From assembly GCF_000346505.1 (NCBI RefSeq), contig NZ_ANOH01000278.1, positions 1 through 54,530 of the forward strand: DNA of 54,530 nt, in the 5' to 3' direction. How positions within the stretch are numbered: position 1 is the stretch's first letter; each line of letters starts with the position of its first letter. The notes under the pieces were generated by a model. It did not search any database. It was given only the letters and a program-made list of their open reading frames with translations, and had not been told where the DNA came from. Both the position numbers and the translations under genes were made by a program. The DNA is from Aporhodopirellula sallentina SM41. Its GTDB lineage: Bacteria > Planctomycetota > Planctomycetia > Pirellulales > Pirellulaceae. Positions 45,591-54,185 of the stretch are shown here, piece by piece.

Positions 45591-48200
45591 GTGGACGCAA
45601 AACGATATCAACAGATCCAAGATCTTTTTTGGGCGGCGGAAGAATTGCCGCGCGAGGATCGGGACGATTTTCTCGCTCGCAACGCGGGCGATGATCAAGG
45701 GTTGATCGACGAAGTGCGGTCGTTGCTGCGTGAGCACGACCCCAATGCGGCGCAGATCGAAGGCCGTTCTGCCAAACCGGTGCGGCTGCCGGGGGCGACC
45801 AAGATCGGGCACGCGTCGATGGCGGACGACGACTCGGATCGTTACCCCGGTGGCTCAAACGATGCCGACGGAGAGTCTGCGACGGGGGCCGAACTAGCCG
45901 ATCGCGATCGTCCGGACTTGCGAAAAACCGTGCCGATGGAACGGTCGACACCTAAACGCAATTGGGGAGGCGGGCAAACACCGAAGACCAATTCGCCTTC
46001 GAAGTCAGGCAAAGCGTCGACGACGAAGAAGGGCCAGAAGGGCGGTTCGAGGCGAGACGCAAATCAACGAACGGTCAGCGGCGCCCAGCGAACTCACGCG
46101 GCACCGCGACACCCGGTTTCACGTCGGCGAAGACGTGGTCGTGGGCCGGACAGCGGTGGCCGATCCACACAGTCCCTGCCCACTTCCGTCGGTCCTTCTC
46201 AACGACGGTTCACGTGGTTGCCGTTGTGGATCGCGATCACGTTGGCTGGACTGATCCCCATTTGGATCGCGGCATGGGTGATGGGGAACAACTACATCGA
46301 GAGTCGGCAAGTTGCAAACGAGCGATTGTTGGGATCGGTGCTCGAGCAGACGCGACTTCGATTCGAATCGATCATCGATCACGACCAACATCGCAGCGAA
46401 CGTATTGCTCGACAGGCCAGCGATGGGGCGATTCTGGTCGATGAAACGAACCCGTACGGAGATTCCTCCAACGCTCAAACGACGTTGGACGCGTTCCTTG
46501 CCAAACAGTCACCGACGGCCCGCGATGAATGGACGTTTGTCGTTTGGGATCAAAAGTTCCGCGTGGTAGCGATGGCGTCCGCTCGCGACCTTCGACCCGA
46601 AGCGATGACGGCCCGCTATGCAGGATTGGTCGCACGGTGTCTCGAGCATCGGCCTGTTTTTGTCGGCCCCTCGAGTCGTCCACATCTGGGCGACGAGACC
46701 TCACGCGACATGATCGCAGACCACGGCAACGGATGGATGTTCCCCGTGACTGCTCCGTCGGATCCGACTCGGGTGTTGGGGGCTGTGATGATCACGAAGA
46801 TGTCGTTGTGGCCGGTGGTCAACGAAGCGTTCGATCAAATTGCCGGCGAGGCTGGCACGGACGTCTATCTCGTGGATCGTCATGGCATCATGCAAACCAA
46901 CAGCCCCACGGCGGAATCGTTGCGGAGTCGGCAGGGAGAGAACGCGAGTGGTTCGGCGTTCCGTGTGGCCGAGTTTACCGCCGGCGATACCTCTCTTGAG
47001 TCGGCCAACCGCGTGTCCCCTTTAACAGTCGCCGCTGCTTCGGTCAGCACGAATCGCGGGAACGTGATCCATTCGGTGGCGTATCCGAGCTACCACGGGG
47101 GCGACGTCTCCGGTGCATGGCGTTGGTTGCCTTCTTACGGGCTCGGGGTGATTGCGGAGGTGCCAGTCCACCAATACGCCTCCGCTTTTTCGCCTTCGTT
47201 GTTTTGGGCGTCGCTGGCGAGTTTGCTGGTGTTCGGATTGGCGTCCGGTGTGACGTGGTGGCATCAGGAAACCTTGTCAACGATTCGAGACGCTCGGCAA
47301 CCACTCGGTCGCTACGAAATCGACCGCGAAATCGGTAGCGGCGGGATGGGGGTGGTCTATCGCGCCCGTCACAAGGAACTCGGACGTGACATCGCGTTGA
47401 AAGTTCTCCGAGGCGACCGGCAAGACGAAGACGACCGACAACGGTTCGATCGAGAGGCGCGTTTAGCGTCTTCATTGTCCTGCCCTCACAGCGTTACCGT
47501 GTTTGATTTTGGTTACACGGAGGATGACGCTGCGTTCTGCGTGATGGAGTTGCTGCACGGTTTGACGTTGGCGGAGATTGTCGCGCGGGGCGGTGCCCAG
47601 TCGCCGGGCCGCGTCGTGTGGATCATGCAGCAAATCTGCCAATCGATGCTCGAAGCCCACGGCAAGGGACTCATGCACCGCGATTTGAAACCGCAAAACG
47701 TGATGCTCCGTTTCGACAGCGTTGTCGGGGATTGGGCGACGGTATTTGATTTCGGTTTGGCCAAACCGATCGAACCGGATCAGGACGTCTTTCAAACGGC
47801 AGAAACGATTTGGGCGGGAACGCCGATGTACATGGCGCCGGAACGTTTTCGCGATCCTTCCTCGATGGACCCGCGCAGCGACATTTATTCGATCGGCTGC
47901 ATTGCGTATTACCTGCTCGCCGGGAATCCGCCGTTTGCCGAATGTGATCCCGAGTCCATGTTCGCGTTAATCATGAGCGAACATCCGATCGGCATCTCCA
48001 CGCACCGAGACGAACCGATCGATCCGCGGCTGGATCGCTGGGTCAGCGACTGCATGCGGAAGGACAAAGGCTCGCGAGCAGAGAGCATCCCCGAGTTGAT
48101 CCGCGAACTGCAGCGATTGTCCAGTGACATGCCGTGGACCCGCAGCGATGCCGAGCAATGGTGGGCGACTCACGCGAAGGAAATGATCAACGAATCTTAA
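45591..48200 (+). CDS. Transmembrane Ser/Thr protein kinase with extracytoplasmic sensor domain
   Basis: An 869-residue receptor kinase. A cytoplasmic N-terminus (YQQIQDLFWAAEELP, then a charged low-complexity linker) precedes a membrane helix (about 209-231). An outer Cache-like sensor domain follows (about 232-533), then a second helix (about 534-559) and the kinase (about 575-840): GSGGMGVVYRA, Lys604, HRDLKPQN with Asp698, DFGLAKP with Asp720, and APE. The kinase lies C-terminal to the sensor, the reverse of the common PknB layout. The start is the GTG at 45591 with an AAGG ribosome-binding site, 8 bp after the sigma factor stop. Confidence 0.94.
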   Translation: MDAKRYQQIQDLFWAAEELPREDRDDFLARNAGDDQGLIDEVRSLLREHDPNAAQIEGRSAKPVRLPGATKIGHASMADDDSDRYPGGSNDADGESATGAELADRDRPDLRKTVPMERSTPKRNWGGGQTPKTNSPSKSGKASTTKKGQKGGSRRDANQRTVSGAQRTHAAPRHPVSRRRRRGRGPDSGGRSTQSLPTSVGPSQRRFTWLPLWIAITLAGLIPIWIAAWVMGNNYIESRQVANERLLGSVLEQTRLRFESIIDHDQHRSERIARQASDGAILVDETNPYGDSSNAQTTLDAFLAKQSPTARDEWTFVVWDQKFRVVAMASARDLRPEAMTARYAGLVARCLEHRPVFVGPSSRPHLGDETSRDMIADHGNGWMFPVTAPSDPTRVLGAVMITKMSLWPVVNEAFDQIAGEAGTDVYLVDRHGIMQTNSPTAESLRSRQGENASGSAFRVAEFTAGDTSLESANRVSPLTVAAASVSTNRGNVIHSVAYPSYHGGDVSGAWRWLPSYGLGVIAEVPVHQYASAFSPSLFWASLASLLVFGLASGVTWWHQETLSTIRDARQPLGRYEIDREIGSGGMGVVYRARHKELGRDIALKVLRGDRQDEDDRQRFDREARLASSLSCPHSVTVFDFGYTEDDAAFCVMELLHGLTLAEIVARGGAQSPGRVVWIMQQICQSMLEAHGKGLMHRDLKPQNVMLRFDSVVGDWATVFDFGLAKPIEPDQDVFQTAETIWAGTPMYMAPERFRDPSSMDPRSDIYSIGCIAYYLLAGNPPFAECDPESMFALIMSEHPIGISTHRDEPIDPRLDRWVSDCMRKDKGSRAESIPELIRELQRLSSDMPWTRSDAEQWWATHAKEMINES

Positions 48201-48287
48201 CGACAGATTCTCAGCGACATCGACAGATCACAACGAAGAACCGGACAGAAAGACGAACCGAACTGAAAACCTGGCCGCGACCGCCGC

Positions 48288-48307
48288 CCGATCGGAGGAT
48301 CGGTTTT
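48288..48307 (+). terminator. Short intrinsic terminator after the Ser/Thr kinase gene
   Basis: A six-bp stem (CCGATC at 48288-48293 with GATCGG at 48298-48303), a GGAG loop and four T. It lies 88 bp after the stop and is modest in strength. Confidence 0.55.
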
Positions 48308-48452
48308 CGGGTTTCAGGAATCCCTCTCGTGGGCAGAGAACTCCTCGTGTCAGACAAATCGGGCGGTCATGTGGTTGATATCTGGTCACCGACCGGTGAC
48401 ATATGTTATCCCTCCGGTTCTCAGTTTCGTTTCGATCTTTGATTTGCCTGCA

Positions 48453-49007
48453 ATGCCGATTCTGCCTCCTGAACCCGATTGTTTTCCCGACGATCTGCTC
48501 GCCCAACCCGAATCGCTCGAATCCCAGTGGTGGCTTTTGTACACGCGGACGCGTCAGGAAAAGAAAGTCGTCCGCCAGCTCCGCGACGCGGAAATTGGTC
48601 ACTACGCACCGATGATTCCCAACCGGATGCGTTCCCCGGCTGGGCGTATTCGCACGTCGTTCGTTCCGTTGTTTCCGACCTACGTGTTTCTGCGTGGAGG
48701 CGACGAGGCGCGGCATGAGGCGATCTGCACCGGATGCGTTTTGAAAGCGGTGGAAATTCTGGAAATTGAGCAGCTTGTTGAAGATTTAACACAAATCCGG
48801 AACCTCGTCGAAATGGGCGTTCCCATGACAATCGAGAGTCGGTTGGAGCCCGGGACGATGGTCCGGGTCAAGAACGGCTCGTTTCGCGGGTACGAGGGCA
48901 CGGTTATTCGTCGCGAGAACGAACGCCGGCTCCTCGTCGCGGTCCGTTTCATGGAACAAGGCGTCAGCGTGAAGCTGGAGGATTGTCAGCTCGAAATGAT
49001 CGGGTGA
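48453..49007 (+). CDS. NusG/RfaH-like transcription elongation factor
   Basis: A 184-residue specialised NusG paralogue. The NGN domain (about 25-125: WWLLYTRTRQEKKVVRQL, YAPMIPNR, FVPLFPTYVFLRG) is followed by a KOW domain (about 130-184, MVRVKNGSFRGYEGTVIRR). Start: the ATG at 48453, since the preceding frame is not conserved in type. RfaH-like factors allow transcription of long surface-polysaccharide or secretion operons, but no such operon follows here. An acidic N-terminal extension (about 1-22) is present. Confidence 0.9.
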   Translation: MPILPPEPDCFPDDLLAQPESLESQWWLLYTRTRQEKKVVRQLRDAEIGHYAPMIPNRMRSPAGRIRTSFVPLFPTYVFLRGGDEARHEAICTGCVLKAVEILEIEQLVEDLTQIRNLVEMGVPMTIESRLEPGTMVRVKNGSFRGYEGTVIRRENERRLLVAVRFMEQGVSVKLEDCQLEMIG

Positions 49008-49227
49008 ACGTGTCAGGGTGGGTTTGGTAGGACGTTTTGGGAGCGGAGACAGGAGCCCTGCAACCTGTTTAGGGGAGTGCAGGGGGTGCCTGACGTGTTA
49101 TTCTGGTCGTGGTGCAATGCGAGCAGCCGGTCGAGATTGTCGGTGATTCGCGGATTGCTTTCCCACCTGGGACTCATTCGACTCCCGAATTTCCCACCTA
49201 ACTCCATTTTTGGACGACTTCAAACTC

Positions 49228-49935
49228 ATGCGATTCACGCTACTTTCCCTTTCACTCCTAGCACTGCTGACTATGACAACGTCGACTAGCGGACAAGATG
49301 CCGATACTCAGGTCGACGATACCGTCGGCTATTTCCTAGGTTTCTCGGTCGGACAATCGTTCGCCCAACAAGGTTTCCAATCCAGCGACTTCACGATCGA
49401 AGGAATGCAGCAAGGGCTTTCCGACGCCCTTTCGGGTGAGGCACCAGCTCTCACGGACGAGCAACTCGCGACGGTCCAAGGCAAGATCCAGGCCATTCTG
49501 CAAAAACGCCAAAACGCCCGCGCCGAAGAAATGCGGAAGCAGGCTGTGTTGAATCTGGAAAAGAGCAACGTCTGGATGGAGCAAAACGGCAAAGCCGACG
49601 GCGTCAAAGATCTCGCCAAAGGCATCCAGTACAAAGTCATCAAAGAAGGTGAAGGTGGTTCACCATCGCCACAAGACACCGTTCGAGTGCATTACACCGG
49701 CAAGTTGACCAACGGTGAGGTCTTTGACAGCAGCGTCGCTCGTGGCGAACCGGCCGAGTTCCCCGTCAACGGCGTCATCCAAGGTTGGCAACTCGCTCTG
49801 CAAAAAATGAAAGTCGGTTCGAAATGGATGCTCTACATCCCACCGGACATGGCATACGGTGAACGTGGATCGATGCCGAAGATCGGCCCTAACGAAGTAT
49901 TGATCTTCGAAGTCGAGTTGCTCGAGATTCTGTAG
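49228..49935 (+). CDS. Exported FKBP-type peptidyl-prolyl isomerase
   Basis: A 235-residue foldase. Signal peptide (about 1-22, TSTSGQ), N-terminal dimerisation domain of the FkpA/Mip type (VGYFLGFSVGQSFAQQ, then a long helix), and C-terminal FKBP domain with VRVHYTGKLTNGEVFDSS, VIQGWQLALQKMKVGSKWMLYIP and AYGERG. The ATG at 49228 is preferred over an in-frame TTG at 49210. It likely catalyses prolyl isomerisation of periplasmic proteins. Monocistronic. Confidence 0.95.
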   Translation: MRFTLLSLSLLALLTMTTSTSGQDADTQVDDTVGYFLGFSVGQSFAQQGFQSSDFTIEGMQQGLSDALSGEAPALTDEQLATVQGKIQAILQKRQNARAEEMRKQAVLNLEKSNVWMEQNGKADGVKDLAKGIQYKVIKEGEGGSPSPQDTVRVHYTGKLTNGEVFDSSVARGEPAEFPVNGVIQGWQLALQKMKVGSKWMLYIPPDMAYGERGSMPKIGPNEVLIFEVELLEIL

Positions 49936-50105
49936 TCTCGACGACTGACGTTCACGACTGATGATTATCGCGTACCGCGATCACGTATCAGGTGCGCGTG
50001 CCCGACAACGCGGAGCCTGTGAATGCGGGTTTCGCGTGTAGTCTTTTGTTCACTCACCTGTCGTCGTGTTTCGCTGTTGTGCGGATACACAAGGTGCTTT
50101 CTTCC

Positions 50106-50153
50106 TGGCAGGCAAAGTTCGTGGCAGGCAAAGTTCCCGGCAGGCGAACCCAT
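50106..50153. repeat. 16-bp tandem repeat, three units
   Basis: Units TGGCAGGCAAAGTTCG, TGGCAGGCAAAGTTCC and CGGCAGGCGAACCCAT. The first two differ by one base and the third is diverged. Confidence 0.8.
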
Positions 50154-50194
50154 AGTCGCATTGGCACCGGTAGTTTATATCACTTCCATTTTCG

Positions 50195-50252
50195 GGTAGC
50201 GGATCTTGTGAAAGATCCTCATGCAGCAGGATCTTTCATAAGATCCACTACC
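50195..50252. repeat. Palindromic intergenic element, copy 6
   Basis: Near-canonical copy with the full outer arms (GGTAGCGGATCTTGTG... and ...AAGATCCACTACC) and the centre CTCATGCAGCAG. It lies between the FKBP and NiSOD genes, 260 bp after the former's stop; that is further from the stop than in the other copies. Confidence 0.9.
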
Positions 50253-50465
50253 ACCTACTCGAAAAACGTGCTGGGGCGTGACGCACTGCTAACATGTTGG
50301 CAGAAAAAGCATGTCGCAATGAAGGCATGTCGCAAAAAAGACTGTTGATGTTTCGCGAAACCTGCCTTTGCCACCGCGTCGTGCGATAGAATGTGGTCGC
50401 AGTAGGATAAAGCCCTGCGACAGATACCCGTTCCCTTAGAACTTTACACTCACGAGGATATCAAG

Positions 50466-50930
50466 ATGTTGCGTTGTTTTACGTTGGTTGCGTTGCTGTT
50501 TGGTTCGTTGGCGTTGGCCTCGACGGCACATGCCCACTGCCAAGTTCCGTGTGGAATTTACGGCGACCAGTTGCGTTTTGAGATGATGCTCGAAGACGAG
50601 CACACGATCTCGAAAGCCCAAACGGAATTGAACACGCTCAAACCGACCGATGCTCAATCGATCAACCAGTTGACGCGTTGGGTGACGACCAAAGAAGACC
50701 ACGCGAGCCGTATCCAAGAAACGATTGCGAGTTACTTCATGGCGCAGCGGATCAAAACGAGCGATCCGGCATACGTCAAAAAACTCGCCGCCGCTCACGC
50801 CGTGATGGTCAACGCGATGAAAGCGAAGCAGTCCGCGGATCCCGCGACTGCGAAGGCGTTGGAAAAGTCGATTTTCGACTTCTACCGCGCGTATGAAGGC
50901 AAAGAGCCCACGTTCGAGCACAGCCACTAA
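50466..50930 (+). CDS. sodN: Nickel superoxide dismutase, exported form
   Basis: A 154-residue NiSOD precursor, which converts superoxide to oxygen and peroxide. The nickel hook HCQVPCGIY is intact: His24, Cys25 and Cys29 become residues 1, 2 and 6 after cleavage. The preceding 23 residues form a classical signal peptide ending in AHA, so signal peptidase cleavage would itself expose the essential N-terminal His. In Streptomyces and cyanobacteria this needs the SodX protease on a cytoplasmic pro-peptide. No sodX is adjacent. The four-helix body follows with normal length. The next gene starts 12 bp after the stop and is probably cotranscribed. Confidence 0.95.
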   Translation: MLRCFTLVALLFGSLALASTAHAHCQVPCGIYGDQLRFEMMLEDEHTISKAQTELNTLKPTDAQSINQLTRWVTTKEDHASRIQETIASYFMAQRIKTSDPAYVKKLAAAHAVMVNAMKAKQSADPATAKALEKSIFDFYRAYEGKEPTFEHSH

Positions 50931-50942
50931 TGACGCGGTGAC

Positions 50943-52400
50943 GTGAGCTCAAATCCACCGACTCCGGATCAGCGACGAAAGCGTTTGTATTGGCTGTCGA
51001 AGTCACGCGGCTCTGCGAGTTTCGGTCGTGGCGTGCGGTGGTGGTTTTGTTCGATCGGCCGAGTGCAATGGTCGATCGCAATCTCTTTGCCGATGGCTGG
51101 CATCGCGGTCTTTTTGATCGCGATGGCTCCCATCATGCTTGGTCAAGACCATAACGAAACGGCTGTTTGGGCGCTGAGCCTCACGATTGTTTGGTGTGCC
51201 GGTCTGCTTCTTCAATCGGTGCTGACTCAGATTCTGTTTTCGGTCGGGCGTCCGCTCCGCGATCTCGCCCGACGTGACCTCCGGCCCGCGATGTTGGGCC
51301 GTCGTCCTGAACCGGTGGCTAGCACCGACGACGCGTCCGGACACAGCGTCACGTTGACCGTTGGCGGGGTGTGGGTAGCGGTTCCTAGCATCCAACAGTC
51401 GCTGCGCTATCAACCGAGCGTGGACCCATACGACCTATTCGTTGAGGACGATGGTCTTGGCACTGGTCTAGTGGGCACTGGCCTCGGGGGCACTGGTCGC
51501 GCGGTCGCTGGTAGGGGGCTCACCGGTCGCGGGGAAACCGGTTTCGCGGGCCACTACGAGAATTCGAAGTCTTCGATACTCGAATCATTCAGCGGCGTCA
51601 GTCGTGTGCTTGCGTTGTGGTCGGCCCAATTGATGGCGCTCGGGTTGGCGGCGCTGGCTTGTCTGTTGCTCGATCGTTGGACGCAGGGCCCTTTCGTCTC
51701 CGGTGCAGTCGATTCGGGAACGTCCGCGGTCGATGGTTCGGGGGCATGGATCGCATCCATTGATCGTCCTTGGATTGCCGCGGCATGGATGTTCTGCCTG
51801 CAGGGATTTTGGCAATTGCTGCCGGTTCCTCAATCGCTCGGCCGTGTCGGATGGTCCTCGGTGATTGGTTTGTTTGCTAACGTTGATGATGATGCGGCGA
51901 GCGAAATCATGCGTGCTAACCACGCCGTTCGATCGGTGCGATGGGGGATCATCGGGTTCGCCGTCTTGACGTTGGTCGGGGGCGTTATCGCGATTCGGGC
52001 GAGTGACATCAGCAGTCAGGCAGGCGGACGAGCCTTCCCCGCGTTCGCCGGTATCACGTTGCTCGCCCTTTGGCTGGTGGCATCCACGCGGGGAGAGGAC
52101 TTGTTTGCCTCGCAGTTGACGATTGCGGAAAACGGTGAAACGGGAGTGATGAGGGCTCGGTACGGAATCGGTGCGATCCTCCTTCGACGAAAACAACGCC
52201 GCGTCGAAAAAGAACGGCTGCGACTCCTTCGCGAGACCGCACAACGGGAGCGATCCGAAGCAACCGATGCGGCCCGAGCGGATGAGATTCTACAGCGTTT
52301 GCACTCCGACGGCCCTGGTTCCTTGAGCGAAGAGGAGCGACAGATTCTCGGCCGCGTCAGTGAGGCGATCCGGCGTGAACGTGAGCGTGATGCCCAGTAA
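50943..52400 (+). CDS. Multi-pass membrane protein cotranscribed with NiSOD
   Basis: A 485-residue protein I do not recognise, starting with GTG at 50943, 12 bp after sodN. About six membrane helices (43-66, 74-100, 223-245, then three between 275 and 385). Between helices 2 and 3 lies a soluble loop with a Gly-rich repeat (GLGTGLVGTGLGGTGR, residues 171-203). The C-terminal 70 residues are a charged coiled coil ending with SLSEEERQILGRVSEAIRR, a motif that I recall from membrane proteases of the rhomboid/site-2 type, though no HExxH or GxSG motif is visible. The link to NiSOD, for nickel supply or maturation, is inferred from position. Confidence 0.75.
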   Translation: MSSNPPTPDQRRKRLYWLSKSRGSASFGRGVRWWFCSIGRVQWSIAISLPMAGIAVFLIAMAPIMLGQDHNETAVWALSLTIVWCAGLLLQSVLTQILFSVGRPLRDLARRDLRPAMLGRRPEPVASTDDASGHSVTLTVGGVWVAVPSIQQSLRYQPSVDPYDLFVEDDGLGTGLVGTGLGGTGRAVAGRGLTGRGETGFAGHYENSKSSILESFSGVSRVLALWSAQLMALGLAALACLLLDRWTQGPFVSGAVDSGTSAVDGSGAWIASIDRPWIAAAWMFCLQGFWQLLPVPQSLGRVGWSSVIGLFANVDDDAASEIMRANHAVRSVRWGIIGFAVLTLVGGVIAIRASDISSQAGGRAFPAFAGITLLALWLVASTRGEDLFASQLTIAENGETGVMRARYGIGAILLRRKQRRVEKERLRLLRETAQRERSEATDAARADEILQRLHSDGPGSLSEEERQILGRVSEAIRRERERDAQ

Positions 52401-52832
52401 AGCATCCCGCGTTCGAGCAATGACGCCGAGCTATGACGCCGAGCAATGACGCCGAGCAATGACGCCGAGCAATGACGCGTTGTGCGGCTACATCGAGAAC
52501 CACATCGCAGGTGGAAACGCAGGCGTCTGGAACCCATCTGGTGGGGGCGTTCCCGTGCGTGGCTGCGTTGTTCTGACGCGGAGAACGGTCCGGAATGAAA
52601 CCGGCGACTTGGCAACGCGAATGTTGCGGTCGGGCTAGACCTGCGTTCACTCCTTTTAACCGTCATGACCGGAAGACTCATGCGGAAATTGCCCTGTTGG
52701 GTGTCGGATTTCGCGTGAGGCTCGTCGCGCAGTCGATCTGACGTGGCATATGGTTGTTCGGAGCAAAAGCGACATGCTCGCTTTTTTCAAATTCTGCTGG
52801 CTGCGGCCCCCTCCTCGTTCAACGTTCGACCT
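52401..52832. other. Intergenic region with a 13-bp minisatellite
   Basis: About 430 bp between the NiSOD-linked membrane protein and the second HD-GYP gene. The array at 52418-52479 begins 18 bp after the stop. The rest should hold the HD-GYP promoter; I see no gene. Confidence 0.6.
52418..52479. repeat. 13-bp tandem repeat, four units plus a partial
   Basis: Unit CAATGACGCCGAG with one variant (CTATGACGCCGAG). The unit length is not a multiple of three, consistent with a non-coding position. Confidence 0.9.
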
Positions 52833-54185
52833 ATGCCATCACGTTTCAATTCGATTTCGTCTTCTGATGACCGTCTGCACGAAGGTGAGACTGCCGGATC
52901 GTGCGCGTTGGCATCGCAGGACGACGCAGACACGAGCGCGGTCATGTCGGCTGAAACGGAACTGTCGTTGTTGTCTGATATCGAATCGTTGTCGGCGTCG
53001 CTCGGTGAGAAGTTCGAAGAGATTCGAATGATTCACGACCTCACGGCGCGGCTCGAACTGCAGGACGACCCGAGCGAAACGTGTCAGGAGTTGTTGGAGC
53101 AGTTGATCGTTTGCGTTAGCTGCGAGACGTTGATCATTCAGTTAGATCCTGATGAAGACGATGTGCTCGGCGGTGGCATCCAGGGAATCGGACGACCGAT
53201 CGAGTTGACCGACCTCGACCGTGTCGTGCATGCCGCGATTGTCGAGAGTGGAATCGAGTCCATTGACGAAAGCGTTTGCGCCGATCCGGAAACATCCTCA
53301 GCTTCCGAGGTGACCGCGCAGCGTCGTGCCGGTGATCGGCCGGATTGGCGGAAAGAAACCGTCATCGTGAATCATTCGTCGCATCCCGATCTGGAAAACC
53401 GACGGATTGTGATGATGCCGATCGCCCGAGGTTCGGTGCGGCTGGGACGTTTGATCGCGATCCGAAACAGCAATTCAAACGAGTTCGGAACCATTGAAGT
53501 TGATTTGATGCGTTCGGTGTTGATGGTGTTGGCGTTGCACCTGATGAACAAACGCCAGTTCCATGAAATGCAGTCCATGCTCGAAGGTACGGTGCGTTCA
53601 CTCGCCTCCGCATTGGATGCAAAAGACGCTTACACACACGGTCACAGTTCCCGCGTGGCCGACCTCGCGGTGCAGTTGGCACTGCGTTTAGGTTTAGGAG
53701 ATCGCTCCGCCGAGGCTTTGCAGTTGGCGGGCATCCTTCACGACATCGGCAAGATCGGGATTGATGATTCGGTGTTGAAGAAACCCGGTTCGTTGACTCC
53801 CGAAGAATTCGATCAGATCAAACGGCATCCGGTGCTCGGCTATGAAATCCTGAAAGACATCCGCCCGTTCCGGCACATTCTGCCCGCGGTGCGACACCAT
53901 CACGAATCCTGGGACGGACGCGGTTATCCCGACGGGCTCGTGGGTGACGAGATCCCACGCGATGCACAGATTCTCGCGGTAGCAGATGCCTTTGACGCGA
54001 TGATCAGCGATCGGCCTTACCGCCGTGGAATGCCTTTGGAAAAGGTTCGTGAAATTTTCCAAAAGGGACGCGGCCAACAGTGGGCCGCCGACGTGGTCGA
54101 CGCTTTGCTGCAAAGCCATGATTTGATGCAGGCATACGCCGAGCAACGCCCGTTCGCTCGTCCTGACCTGCAACCTCAGTCGTAA
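52833..54185 (+). CDS. HD-GYP domain protein with N-terminal GAF-like sensor
   Basis: A 450-residue cytoplasmic protein. The ATG at 52833 is used; an ATG at 52945 is possible. Residues about 45-250 form a GAF-like sensor domain preceded by a helix. The HD-GYP domain follows, with complete signature: HGHSSRVADL, ILHDIGKIGID (H303/D304), HHHESWDGRGYPDG (H355-H357, GYP 364-366) and DAFDAMISDRPYR. It should hydrolyse cyclic di-GMP. Unlike the HD-GYP protein at 5457 it has no receiver domain, so it would respond to a ligand instead of phosphorylation. Confidence 0.93.
   Translation: MPSRFNSISSSDDRLHEGETAGSCALASQDDADTSAVMSAETELSLLSDIESLSASLGEKFEEIRMIHDLTARLELQDDPSETCQELLEQLIVCVSCETLIIQLDPDEDDVLGGGIQGIGRPIELTDLDRVVHAAIVESGIESIDESVCADPETSSASEVTAQRRAGDRPDWRKETVIVNHSSHPDLENRRIVMMPIARGSVRLGRLIAIRNSNSNEFGTIEVDLMRSVLMVLALHLMNKRQFHEMQSMLEGTVRSLASALDAKDAYTHGHSSRVADLAVQLALRLGLGDRSAEALQLAGILHDIGKIGIDDSVLKKPGSLTPEEFDQIKRHPVLGYEILKDIRPFRHILPAVRHHHESWDGRGYPDGLVGDEIPRDAQILAVADAFDAMISDRPYRRGMPLEKVREIFQKGRGQQWAADVVDALLQSHDLMQAYAEQRPFARPDLQPQS

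Larger units (their letters stand above)
49936..50465. other. Intergenic region upstream of the NiSOD gene, with short repeats
   Basis: About 530 bp. It contains a 16-bp tandem array at 50106-50153, the palindromic element at 50195-50252 and two copies of GCATGTCGCAA near 50310-50335. The last 150 bp should hold the NiSOD promoter. No ORF of protein-like composition is seen. Confidence 0.6.

Noticed and set aside
49013-49207. Minus-strand frame with RWESNPRITD
   Set aside because: Resembles a type of spurious ORF often seen in databases; short, between two well-defined genes, with no start signal.
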